Below, one piece after another: positions 41,303 to 49,754 of a stretch of DNA of 64,000 bases; positions within the stretch are counted from its first letter, which is position 1; each line of letters opens with the position of its first letter. The position numbers and the translations under genes were made by a program. The notes under the pieces were generated by a model. It was not told the DNA's origin, searched no databases, and saw only the letters and a list, made by a program, of their open reading frames with translations. The DNA comes from Phycisphaerae bacterium (GTDB lineage Bacteria; Planctomycetota; Phycisphaerae; JAJVII01), in NCBI GenBank assembly GCA_022072085.1, contig JAJVII010000049.1, forward strand, positions 36,079 through 100,078, given 5' to 3'.

Positions 41303-43177
41303 TTACCGCGCCCCCAGCGTCACCTTCAGTTGCAGGTCGTGATCGTCACGGCGGACCTTCAGCGTCACCGTGTCGCCCGGTTTGGCCTGGCCGACCTTGG
41401 CCAGCAAGTCGGCGAAACTCGCGATCGCCGTGTCGTTCCAGCCGACGATCACGTCGCCGTCTTTCAGTCCCCCCTTGGCGGCTGGGCCGTCCGCCTGCAC
41501 GTGGGTCACTGCGCACCCGTGGCCGTCGCCGGACGGATCGGGCACGATGCCCAGGTACGCCCCCGGCTCCCCTCGCGGCTGGACGAAGATCATCCGCTCC
41601 GGTTCGGCCCGCAGCGACGCGATCAGCCGATCGGTCACGCCCAGCAGTTTCACCGCCCCCTCGCCGTTGATCCGGTCGGCGGTGTCGGTCACGTGATGCG
41701 CGTCCTTGTGCATGCCGGTGAAGAAGAACGCGACGGGAATCCCCCGGCTGGCGAAGCTCGACTGGTCGCTGCCGCCCGCGCCCGAGCCGCCCACGCGAAA
41801 GGCGATGCCGCTTCCCTCGGCCGCTGCTTTCACGTGCGCCGCCCAACCGGCCGACGTCTCCCCGCCCAGCACCCACGCCTGGTCGTTCTTCATCCGCCCG
41901 ATCATGTCCAGGTTCACCATCGCCGCGACCTGCGCCACGCGGATGCCCGCCTGGTCGAGATGCCCGGCCAGGTAGGCCGACCCCAGCAGCCCCACTTCCT
42001 CGCCGGTGAAGCAGACGAAGAGCACCGAGCGACGGTCGGCCGGTGCGGAGTCGGCCTTGTCGGATGCAGCCATCCGCCGCGCCAGCGTCAGCACGCCGGC
42101 CGAGCCCGACGCGTTGTCGTCGGCGCCGCAGAGGTAGATCGGCGTGCCGTCGGGCTTCTTCTGGCCGCTGGCGCCCAGGTGGTCGTAGTGCCCGCCGACG
42201 ATGATCCACTGGTCGTCCAGCTTGCCGGCCCCCGGAAGAACGGCTGCGACGTTGTGCACCGTGCCCATCCGCGGCGACAGATCGGCCTGCCCGGTCAGCG
42301 TCACGCCCAGGCTCGCCGGCTTGAGCGTGCCGGCGTCGGCCTGCTTCTGCCAGTCTGCGATGGCGGCCGCCGGGCTTTCGCGCCCCGCGGCCCTGACGAT
42401 CCGCGCCAGCAGCGCCGAGCTGATCTGCATCACCGGCATGCCGCCGACGCTCGGGCCGACCGTCGAGTCTGCCGTGTGCAGGCCGGCTTCCTTGTCCGGG
42501 CTGGGCGGGTTGACCAGCAGCAGTGCCGCTGCGCCTCGGGCCTGCGCGTGGCGGGCCTTGATCGTCAGACCGGCTGCCCGGGTCCACTCCTCCTCCTTGC
42601 CCGTCCAGCGGCTGTGCCCCGCGGCGTCCTGCGGCTCGAAGCGGAACGCGACGAGCACCTTGCCCTTCAGCGCGTCGGCCGCCACGCCGGCGAAGCTGTC
42701 GTACTTGCGCGTCGGCTCGTCGATGCAGTAGCCGACCATCACCGCTTCGCCCTCGAACGCCCGGCTGCCCGAGAAGCCCAGCACGTTGAAGTCCGCGCCG
42801 GCGCGGGCGTCGAACTTCGCGTCTCCGCCGCCGACGCTCAGCGCCGCCTTCTTCACGTCCATGCCCAGGCGGATCTGGAGCGGCTGGAGGTAGCTCCTGC
42901 CGCCGTCGAACGCCGGCCGCATGCCCAGCGACTCGAACCGACCCGCGACGTAATCCCTCGCCCGCACGATCCCCGGTGTCCCCGGCGCCCGGCCCTCCAT
43001 CTCGTCGGACGCCAGCTTCCGCACGATGGCCAGGTATTGCTCAACTTCGCTGACCGGCCCGGCCGGCATCGGCGTCGCTGCCGACGGCGCGACCGGCGTC
43101 GGTGTCGCAGCCGTCGCCGGTGCGCAGCAGAGCCAGAACGCCATCAGCGACAGCAGCGCGAAGCGGAACGGTTTCAT
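41303..43177 (-). CDS. Exported M28 family zinc peptidase with PA and PDZ domains
   Basis: A 624-residue protein with a signal peptide (ending ATAAT). The M28 catalytic core has zinc ligands in GGHYDH, GADDNASG, FTGEEVGLLGS, NLDMIGR and DAHHVTDT, the complete set for a di-zinc aminopeptidase. A protease-associated (PA) insert lies at about 130-260 (CIDEPTRKYDSFAG). The C-terminal 100 residues are a PDZ domain (YLGIVPDPSG, GGLKDGDVIVGWNDT). It likely trims peptides outside the cytoplasm. It is followed by no obvious partner. Convergent with the recombinase gene. Confidence 0.88.
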   Translation of the reverse strand: MKPFRFALLSLMAFWLCCAPATAATPTPVAPSAATPMPAGPVSEVEQYLAIVRKLASDEMEGRAPGTPGIVRARDYVAGRFESLGMRPAFDGGRSYLQPLQIRLGMDVKKAALSVGGGDAKFDARAGADFNVLGFSGSRAFEGEAVMVGYCIDEPTRKYDSFAGVAADALKGKVLVAFRFEPQDAAGHSRWTGKEEEWTRAAGLTIKARHAQARGAAALLLVNPPSPDKEAGLHTADSTVGPSVGGMPVMQISSALLARIVRAAGRESPAAAIADWQKQADAGTLKPASLGVTLTGQADLSPRMGTVHNVAAVLPGAGKLDDQWIIVGGHYDHLGASGQKKPDGTPIYLCGADDNASGSAGVLTLARRMAASDKADSAPADRRSVLFVCFTGEEVGLLGSAYLAGHLDQAGIRVAQVAAMVNLDMIGRMKNDQAWVLGGETSAGWAAHVKAAAEGSGIAFRVGGSGAGGSDQSSFASRGIPVAFFFTGMHKDAHHVTDTADRINGEGAVKLLGVTDRLIASLRAEPERMIFVQPRGEPGAYLGIVPDPSGDGHGCAVTHVQADGPAAKGGLKDGDVIVGWNDTAIASFADLLAKVGQAKPGDTVTLKVRRDDHDLQLKVTLGAR

Positions 43178-43291
43178 CGGCGGCTCCGTGAATGCGGAGA
43201 GGAGGGCGTCACTATCAGCCGAACGGCCGGCGCCGCTCGCGATTGCACGTCGCCGCCGGCGTGCGACCCGTGCAGGTCTTGTCGGAAGCCC

Positions 43292-44575
43292 CTACCCCAT
43301 GAAGAACAGCCCGGCCACGGCGCCGGTCATCAGGCAGGCGAGCGTCGCGGCCAGCAGGGCGCGGGGGGCGACGGCGGCCAGATCCTTCCGCCGCTCGGGC
43401 ACAAGCCCCGCGATGCCCCCCACGAAGATGGCCAGCGACGCGACGTGGGCGAACCCGCACAGCGCGTAGCTGATGACGATCCGCGTCCGTTCGGGATGCG
43501 CGAACTGGCCGGCCTTGAGCATGACGTCCAGGTCCTGGTAGGCCTTCACTTCGGTTACGACCAGCCGTTCGCCTAGCAGCCGGCCCGCGAGTTGGGCGTC
43601 CTGCCAGGGCACGCCGATCAGCCAGGCGATCGGGCGGAACGCGTAGCCCAGCAGGTTTTCCAGCGACCAGTCGAACGTCCAGCCGGTCTGGTGGTTGACC
43701 AGCCCGCCGACGCCGTGCAGGGCGAGGTTGAGCAGCGCCAGCAGCCCCAGGAACGCGATGAGCAGGGCGGCTACGCCGACCAGCAGCTTCACGCCGGCCA
43801 TCGCCCCGTTGATGATCGCCTCGATCGCGCTCTCTTCGCGCTGGTAGTGCAGGGCGACGGTCCTGCCGAGCGTTTCGGGCTGCCCGGTCTCGGGCAGAAG
43901 CAGCTTGCTCATCAGGATGGCCGCCGGCGCCGAGATGATCGACGCGCTGATCAGATGCCCGGCGATGTCCGGGAACTCCGCGCCCAGGAAGCTCACGTAG
44001 AGCCCGAGCACCGTCGAGGCGATGGTTGCCATCCCGGCGGTGAGGATCGTGCACAGCTCCGAGCGGGTCATGCCGGCCAGGTAAGGCCGGATCGTCGTCG
44101 CTGACTCGACGCCGACGAAGATGTTGCTGGCGGCGCAGAGGCTCTCGGCCCCGCTGACGCGCATCAGCCGCGTGAACAGCCACGCGAACCCGCGGATGGC
44201 CCACTGCATGATGCCGTAGTAGTAGAGCAGTTGCATCAGCGCCGCGAAAAAGATGATCAGCGGCAGCGCCTGCGTCGCGAGGATGAAGCCCACCGAGCCG
44301 GGCCTGCCCGGGCCGACCGCCAGCGGGCCGAAGACGAACTCCTGGCCGCTGTTGGAGGCTTCGAGCACCTTGAAGACCGCGCCGTTGACCCAGCCGAAGA
44401 CACCGCGCGACCCCGGCGCCAGGAACACCAGCCCCGCGATGCCGAGCTGGAGGGCCGTCCCCCAGACCAGCACGCGCCAGTTCACCCGTCGCCGGCCCTT
44501 GGAGAGCAGCCAGGCGGCCAGGATCAGCGTGACCAGACCGGCCAGGCTGAGCAGGTTGTAGCGGTAAGCGCCCAC
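43292..44575 (-). CDS. Concentrative nucleoside transporter, CNT (NupC) family
   Basis: A 427-residue membrane protein with about ten hydrophobic segments. CNT signatures are SNIFVGVESATTIRPYLAGM, the substrate and Na-binding region, and SELCTILTAGMATIASTVLG. The family imports nucleosides using sodium or proton gradients. The start is GTG at 44575 on the minus strand with only a weak ribosome site. The following M28 peptidase gene is 114 bases away and its own leader is separate. Confidence 0.85.
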   Translation of the reverse strand: MGAYRYNLLSLAGLVTLILAAWLLSKGRRRVNWRVLVWGTALQLGIAGLVFLAPGSRGVFGWVNGAVFKVLEASNSGQEFVFGPLAVGPGRPGSVGFILATQALPLIIFFAALMQLLYYYGIMQWAIRGFAWLFTRLMRVSGAESLCAASNIFVGVESATTIRPYLAGMTRSELCTILTAGMATIASTVLGLYVSFLGAEFPDIAGHLISASIISAPAAILMSKLLLPETGQPETLGRTVALHYQREESAIEAIINGAMAGVKLLVGVAALLIAFLGLLALLNLALHGVGGLVNHQTGWTFDWSLENLLGYAFRPIAWLIGVPWQDAQLAGRLLGERLVVTEVKAYQDLDVMLKAGQFAHPERTRIVISYALCGFAHVASLAIFVGGIAGLVPERRKDLAAVAPRALLAATLACLMTGAVAGLFFMG

Positions 44576-44900
44576 GGCAAGGATTATCGTCGCACTGCTC
44601 CGCCCGTCAATCCCACGCCCGTCGGGCCGACGCAGGCCACAGAATGCGTTTGGCCGGGGGCCAAGGGGTCTGGCAGGCGATCGGCCGGTCTGCCCCTACC
44701 CCGATACCCCCGGACGCGGCCGATGCGGCCAATCGCGTTGGCCGACCTCGGCCACAGCAGATGCAGGGAGTTACGGGCCAATGCAGGGGAATACAGAGCG
44801 CTGAGTGCTGCTTGCTGAGTGCGGAGTGCGGAATGAAGACTGCCTCGGGATCGTCTGCGTCCATCTGTGGTGATCAGACGCTTTCGGGCGCGAGGGGGGC
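44576..44900. other. Intergenic region with one repeat arm
   Basis: No gene is supported. The only structure seen is a word-type repeat (TGAGTGC, GGAGTGCGG) at 44797-44835, like the one at 36223. The short frames present have neither starts with ribosome sites nor protein-like composition. Confidence 0.45.
44797..44835. repeat. Single arm of the AGTGCTGAGTGC repeat
   Basis: Tandem words GCTGAGTGC, GCTGAGTGC and GGAGTGCGG occur at 44799-44831, matching the left arm of the element at 36223-36265. No complementary arm lies nearby. Confidence 0.5.
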
Positions 44901-45848
44901 TCAGTTGGCCACGCGGCGCATGTCGTAATTCTGGACCAAGCCCTCGGAGCCCTCTCCCTCTTCGATGATCTTCAACTTCATGGTGTCGCCCGACAGTCCG
45001 GCGGCGAACTTCATCGCGTAGGTGCTGCCCTCGATGGCCACCGTCCCCGACGCCGACTGGCCGCTCACCGAGCCGTCGAATCGCCAGCCTTCGTTGCCGC
45101 GGAGGCTGTGCCCGGTCAGACGATTGCCCTGTTGCTGAAACGTCAGCGCCAGCGGCGTCTGTGTGTACCCCGTGCCGGTCCAGTTGCCGGCGAACGAGGC
45201 AGCCGCCGGCGGCGTCGGCTGCGCCGGGTCGGGCGTCTGCGGTGGGGGCGCGGCACTTGTGCCGATCGTCTGCGGCGCTGTCGCCCGGCGGAAGCTGAGA
45301 ACCGACTTGGCGCCGCCTTCACCGATCAGCGTGAAGGTCATGGTGCTGCCGCCGATGAGTGCGGCCCGAAAGTCCCAATAGGTCCCCTGGCCCTGCGAGA
45401 CGACGCGCCCGCTGGCGCCCAGGCCCTCAACCGCGCCGTCGATCGTGTACGTGTCGGCGGCTGAGCGGGCTGAGCCGGTGAGCTTGTCGCCGTTGAGCGC
45501 AAGGGTCATTTCGACGGCCTGCCCGTCCGCGTCCGTGCCGGTCCAGTGGCCGGCGAAACTGGCGACTGGGGCCGTCGGCCCGGTCGGCTGGACGGGCTGG
45601 ACCGGTCCGGCGGCGGGCCCAGTCGGCTGGACGGCGGGCCCAGCCGGTTGCACAGGCTGCCCGGTCGGCCCGGGCTGGGCGGTGTTGTTGCCGCCGGCGA
45701 CGGCCCCGCCCGGCACGTAGGCAGGGGTCGAACTGCGTCGGGTAGACCTGTCGGAGCAGCCGGCCAGCAGCAGGGCGGCCAGGGCGACGGTCGCCGCGGC
45801 CTGCGCGGGGCGAAACCGGCCGGTGGAAGAGCGGGTTGCGATGCGCAT
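44901..45848 (-). CDS. Lipoprotein with two copies of a beta-rich domain
   Basis: A 315-residue lipoprotein with lipobox LLAGC (Cys about 31). A Pro/Gly/Gln/Thr-rich linker (about 40-95) leads to two related domains of about 95 residues. The first begins SFAGHWTGTDADG and the second SFAGNWTGTGYTQ; each later has KLTGSA or RLTGHS and a closing FRRA or MRRV strand. This is an internal duplication of a small barrel-like module of unknown function, probably facing the periplasm. ATG 45848 has AAGG upstream. The second domain is followed directly by the stop. Confidence 0.68.
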   Translation of the reverse strand: MRIATRSSTGRFRPAQAAATVALAALLLAGCSDRSTRRSSTPAYVPGGAVAGGNNTAQPGPTGQPVQPAGPAVQPTGPAAGPVQPVQPTGPTAPVASFAGHWTGTDADGQAVEMTLALNGDKLTGSARSAADTYTIDGAVEGLGASGRVVSQGQGTYWDFRAALIGGSTMTFTLIGEGGAKSVLSFRRATAPQTIGTSAAPPPQTPDPAQPTPPAAASFAGNWTGTGYTQTPLALTFQQQGNRLTGHSLRGNEGWRFDGSVSGQSASGTVAIEGSTYAMKFAAGLSGDTMKLKIIEEGEGSEGLVQNYDMRRVAN

Positions 45849-46148
45849 GATCTTGCCTTTCGAAGGAACCAGCGGAGTCGGCGCGATGAAGTGACGGACG
45901 AGCCCCAGGTCCCGTCCGCGTAGCGTCGGACCAGCCGGCGCCAACGATAAACGATAGGTCGCCCGTCGGCGAAAGACAACGCGGCGTCGTGGAGGGGCAA
46001 TGTCGAATGACGAATGGAGAATGTCGAATGAGTAGCGAATCGCGAATGCCCTGTGCGGCATCGCCGGCGTGGATTGACGGCCGACCTGCGGCGGCGTCTA
46101 ATGGATGCTGCCAACGGCAATTGCTCGTTGCGGAAAGGGGAATAGGGG
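45849..46148. other. Intergenic region with GTCGAATG repeat
   Basis: The 300-base divergent gap between the lipoprotein and the LysM-like gene. It holds a word repeat at 46000-46050 (TGTCGAATGA, CGAATGGAGA, TGTCGAATGA, CGAATCGCGAATG). No promoter pair was convincing. Confidence 0.45.
46000..46050. repeat. GTCGAATGACGAATG word repeat
   Basis: Five to six near-copies of CGAATG are spaced irregularly across 50 bases upstream of the gene at 46149. It resembles the other word-type intergenic repeats in this window but uses a different word. Confidence 0.5.
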
Positions 46149-47126
46149 ATGAGGGCCGCAATCCACGTTGCAGTGTCCTTGTTGCTCATGGCCGGGCTGG
46201 CGCGGGGGGAGGATTTCTCCGTCCACATCGAGCGGCTGGCGGACCTGGACAACGGGCGGCCGGCGCCGCAACTGGCCTTCGACAGGGACCGGGTGCGCCC
46301 CGACACCCAGCCGGACGGCAACATGCCCGAGAACCGCTTCGATGTCTACGCGCGGTTCAAGGATTTCGGGCGGGTGCGGCTGGGCGAGACGCTCGAAGCG
46401 GGGCCTTCGGCCGGCGGGCACTGGCCTCGCGGCAAGGTCTTCAAGTCGGGCCTCGTTGATACCGGCGGGATCAAGTCCGGCTGGGTCCGCAACGCCCCCG
46501 ACCTCTTTATCATCGCCTGGACCGACGAGCCGGACGGGCGGGGCAACGAGCCGGTCTTCCATGAGTCGATGGTCCTGCTGCGGCTGGCCGACGGGCGGGC
46601 GGCGGTTCTGATGCGGGCCAGCCGGGCGATGAACGTCCGTCGGCAGGACATGGGGTATCCCGGATTGGAGTCGGCCTTCTATTCGTTCGACAAGGCAGGC
46701 GACCTGTTGGTCGAACGGGTGACCCGCACCGCGGAACTGGGGTCGGATCGGCCCGGCCTGCTCCTGCACCGGGAGCGCGGCCCCGACGGCCGCGACGCCT
46801 ATTCGGCCTCGATCCATGAAACGGTGCTGCTCTGTTATCGCTACGCCGACGGCCGACTCACGCCCTGCAAGGCCGACCTGACCTACCGCGCCCAGGCCGG
46901 CGACGACTTGGCGGACATCGCGCGGTTCTACCTGGGCCCGTTTGCCGACGCGCGGAACCTGCTCGTTGCGAACAGGGGGCTGTTCGCGAATCTCAAGATC
47001 GATGCCGATCATCCGTCCGCGCGCCTGTCGGACGGGCAGGCGGTGGACATCCCTGTCCCGGATGAACGGTTGTTCAGGCAGTACAGCGGCGAACTGGCGG
47101 TCCCGGCTGATCGGCACGGGGGTTGA
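46149..47126 (+). CDS. Exported protein with C-terminal LysM-like domain
   Basis: The 325-residue product has a signal peptide (about 1-20, ending GLARG). The main domain (about 20-240) is not recognised. The C-terminal 70 residues, YRAQAGDDLADIARFYLGPF then LLVANRGLF and LSDGQAVDIPVP, fit the LysM fold used to bind peptidoglycan or chitin-like glycans. It is therefore probably held at the cell wall. AGGGGAATAGGGG lies before the ATG. Confidence 0.62.
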   Translation: MRAAIHVAVSLLLMAGLARGEDFSVHIERLADLDNGRPAPQLAFDRDRVRPDTQPDGNMPENRFDVYARFKDFGRVRLGETLEAGPSAGGHWPRGKVFKSGLVDTGGIKSGWVRNAPDLFIIAWTDEPDGRGNEPVFHESMVLLRLADGRAAVLMRASRAMNVRRQDMGYPGLESAFYSFDKAGDLLVERVTRTAELGSDRPGLLLHRERGPDGRDAYSASIHETVLLCYRYADGRLTPCKADLTYRAQAGDDLADIARFYLGPFADARNLLVANRGLFANLKIDADHPSARLSDGQAVDIPVPDERLFRQYSGELAVPADRHGG

Positions 47127-47175
47127 GAGTCTCTCCGTGGGCCGGCGGACCGGGGCAGCTGCGCCGCGGAGACTC
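47127..47175. terminator. Possible bidirectional terminator
   Basis: GAGTCTCTCCGTGG at 47127-47140 and CCGCGGAGACTC at 47164-47175 are complementary with one bulge. It lies between two convergent genes, starting at the stop codon of the first. No long T-run follows. Confidence 0.35.
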
Positions 47176-47178
47176 GGG

Positions 47179-47997
47179 TCAGTGGGAACTCATTCGCGAA
47201 GACCAACTGCCGTCTGGCGACAAGGTTTCCGCGAAGCCGATGCTCGACTGGTGGACGGGATGTTCCACTGGCAGGTCATTCCGCCAGGTCAACGCGTCCT
47301 TGATCGATCCGTCTTCTGCGTAGTAGGTCCATGTGCCTTCTCGGTGTCCCTGCTTGTAGCTCAGTTCGGCCAGCGGTCTTCCGTCAATTCGGAAATAAAC
47401 CCACCGGCCGTCGCGCAGGCCGTCGACGTAGTCGCCCTCCCATGCCTTGTGTCCGGACCGATCGCTGCAGACCCAGTGTCCATGACGCTTGCCGTTCAGG
47501 AGGTCGCCCGAGAAGGACCACAGCCGCGGCAGGACGATCTTCTCGAAGAGCTGCCTGGGGGCGTGGGTGTCGAGGATCTTCAGTTCCTCGTCGTTCAGTT
47601 CGAGTTCCACGAAACGGCCGAACGGATCGGGGGCCAGCAATCGCCCGGTCGGAGAATACTCGATCTTCCTGTCGTCGATCGTCAGGCTTCCGCCTTTGTC
47701 GGTGCTCCACAAGTAGTTGTAGCTCGGCGATGGGTTGTTCGGCTCGAAGTCACTGGTGGCCGTTGCCAATGCATAGAAGACCTCCTTGTTGCGGGTCTTC
47801 CAGACCAGAAATCCCATGTGCTGGAACGGCTCGTCGGAAGGGAAGGACGCGAAGCCCATTTCCTCGCTGGTGAGTTCATGGCGGCCACTCCAAAGGTGGA
47901 CCCCCAACGAGATGTAAGATGCGGCAAGCGCGATCGAAATGACGACCCCGCCGATGATCAGATTCCGACGTGTCAGCCAGGCTCTGAATCTGCCCAT
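47179..47997 (-). CDS. Membrane-anchored protein with MORN-like repeats
   Basis: A 272-residue protein with one membrane helix at about 13-31. The C-terminal half has three MORN-variant repeats: GKRHGHWVCSDRSGHKAWEG, DGLRDGRWVYFRIDG and QGHREGTWTYYAEDG, each with the G-x-W-x-Y/F pattern. Such repeats often mediate protein or lipid contact. GGGGAG precedes the ATG. No partner gene is apparent. Confidence 0.65.
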   Translation of the reverse strand: MGRFRAWLTRRNLIIGGVVISIALAASYISLGVHLWSGRHELTSEEMGFASFPSDEPFQHMGFLVWKTRNKEVFYALATATSDFEPNNPSPSYNYLWSTDKGGSLTIDDRKIEYSPTGRLLAPDPFGRFVELELNDEELKILDTHAPRQLFEKIVLPRLWSFSGDLLNGKRHGHWVCSDRSGHKAWEGDYVDGLRDGRWVYFRIDGRPLAELSYKQGHREGTWTYYAEDGSIKDALTWRNDLPVEHPVHQSSIGFAETLSPDGSWSSRMSSH

Positions 47998-48131
47998 GTC
48001 GATGTGCTCCCCTTGAGACCCTGAAGTGCGACAGAGTTGCTCCGCTCTCTCGGCAGCCTAACCTCACGCACGTCCATGTGCAACCTCTCGGGCAGGCTGA
48101 CTGGCGGTCCAAGAAGGCGTCTGAACCGCGT

Positions 48132-49172
48132 TCACGAGACTTTCAGGACGATCTTGCCGAACTGGGCGCGGGAAAGCATGTGGCGGTGGGCGGCCGGGGC
48201 CTGCTCCAGGGGGAAGGTGCGGTCCACGACCGGGGTCAGGCGGCCGGCGGCCAGCAGGTCCAGCACGCGGTCCAGCTCCGAACGCGTGCCCATCATCGAG
48301 CCGATGATCTGGTGCTGGCGGAAGTACAGCTTCTGGATGTTGAATGACACGTCGCCGCCGCCGGTCGCGCCGCAGGTGACGAGGCGGCCGCCGGTGGCCA
48401 GGCAGGCCAGGCATTGCTCCCACGTGCCCGCCCCGACGTGATCGACGATCACCTCGACGCCCTTGCCGCCCGTCGCGTCGAGCACCTGCTTTGCGAAGTC
48501 GGGATGCTCGGCGTAGTTCACCGTCACGTCCGCGCCCAATTGGCGCCCGCGGCCGAGTTTGCCCGCCGTCGAGGCGGTCGTGATGACGCGGCCGGCGCCG
48601 GCGAAGCGGGCGATCTGGATGGCGGCTGACCCGACGCCGCTGCCGGCGGCCTGCACGAGCACATCCTCGCCGGGCTGCAACGCCGCCCGCGTCACGATCA
48701 TGTGCCACGCGGTCAGGAAGTCCAGCGGGACGGCGGCCCACTGGGTCGGCGTCAGGTTGTCGGAGATGGGGATCACGTTGCGGGCGTCGGCGACGACGAA
48801 CTGGGCGTATCCGCCCTGCACCTGGAATCCGAGCAGTTGGTACTGCGGGCACATCGAGTCGCGGCCGGCGGCACAGTGCGGGCAGTGGCCGCAGCCGAAC
48901 CCCGGGGCGACGATGACGTGCGTCCCGACGGTCGGCCCGCGGACGCCGTGGCCCAGCGCGTCGACCTGCCCGCAGACGTCGCTGCCGAGGATGTGCGGCA
49001 TGGGGATGGGGCGTCGGCCCATCTGGCCGGCGCGGATCCAGAGGTCCAGGCGGTTCAGGGCGACGGCGTCCACGCGGACGCGGATCTGGCCCGGGCCGGG
49101 CTCGGGCGTCGGCAGGTCGGCGGCGTGCAGCACGTCCGGGTCGCCGGGCTGGTCGAAGATCATCGCCTTCAT
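48132..49172 (-). CDS. Zinc-dependent MDR alcohol dehydrogenase
   Basis: A 346-residue medium-chain dehydrogenase/reductase. The catalytic-domain motif is around LGSDVCGQVDALG, and the structural zinc site is GFGCGHCPHCAAGRDSMC with four cysteines. The Rossmann nucleotide motif is AAGSGVGSAAIQIARFAGA, and GGRLVTCGATGG lies at the substrate side. GGAGG precedes ATG 49172. Substrate is unknown; relatives act on alcohols, quinones or polyols. Confidence 0.85.
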   Translation of the reverse strand: MKAMIFDQPGDPDVLHAADLPTPEPGPGQIRVRVDAVALNRLDLWIRAGQMGRRPIPMPHILGSDVCGQVDALGHGVRGPTVGTHVIVAPGFGCGHCPHCAAGRDSMCPQYQLLGFQVQGGYAQFVVADARNVIPISDNLTPTQWAAVPLDFLTAWHMIVTRAALQPGEDVLVQAAGSGVGSAAIQIARFAGAGRVITTASTAGKLGRGRQLGADVTVNYAEHPDFAKQVLDATGGKGVEVIVDHVGAGTWEQCLACLATGGRLVTCGATGGGDVSFNIQKLYFRQHQIIGSMMGTRSELDRVLDLLAAGRLTPVVDRTFPLEQAPAAHRHMLSRAQFGKIVLKVS

Positions 49173-49340
49173 GAGACGGCCTCCATCGGCGTGCAAATCA
49201 GCCTTCCCCGGCGCAGTCTATGCGCTGGCGGGGGGGAGTTCCAGCGTCGCGGGGTCCCATCGAAGCCGAGGGGGCGGGACCGTGTGGCCGACGCCCCCGC
49301 CCTCGCCATCTTCGATCGGGGCCTGGCGGGCGAGGCTGCG

Positions 49341-49754
49341 TCAGTGGGCGGCCTTGGCCTTGAGCAACTTGCCGACGACCTGGCGGAGCACGACCGGTTC
49401 GATCGGCTTGTCGAGATAGGCCTCGGGCGCCGAGCCGTAGTACTCCTTCATGTCCTTGCCGGAGAACTTGATGCCCGTCCGTTTGGTGACGGCGGTGAGC
49501 ATGACGACGGCGGTGGGGGCGAGCACCTTGTCGCGGCGGATGCGGTCGAAGACCTCGAAGCCCGTGCAGCCGGGCATCTGGACGTCGAGAATGACGACGG
49601 CGGGCTTCTCCCGCTGGATGAGCTGCCAGGCCTGCTCGCCGTCCTCGGCGGCGATGACATTGCAGCCGGCGTCGGCCAGCGCCTCGCGGACGAGGTCGAT
49701 GCACGCGGGCTCGTCGTCGGCGATCAGGACCTTGGGTTGGGCGGTGTCACTCAT
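49341..49754 (-). CDS. Single-domain response regulator
   Basis: A 137-residue receiver with no output domain. It has the acidic pocket IADDEPACID, Asp57 in VVILDVQMPG, the switch Thr in VVMLTAV, and a Lys in YLDKPIEP. Insertion KRTGIKFSGKDMKEYYGSAPEA before the final part is longer than usual. Its ATG overlaps the stop of the histidine kinase gene (ATGA), so the two form a pair. It likely acts by relay or by binding another protein. Confidence 0.87.
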   Translation of the reverse strand: MSDTAQPKVLIADDEPACIDLVREALADAGCNVIAAEDGEQAWQLIQREKPAVVILDVQMPGCTGFEVFDRIRRDKVLAPTAVVMLTAVTKRTGIKFSGKDMKEYYGSAPEAYLDKPIEPVVLRQVVGKLLKAKAAH

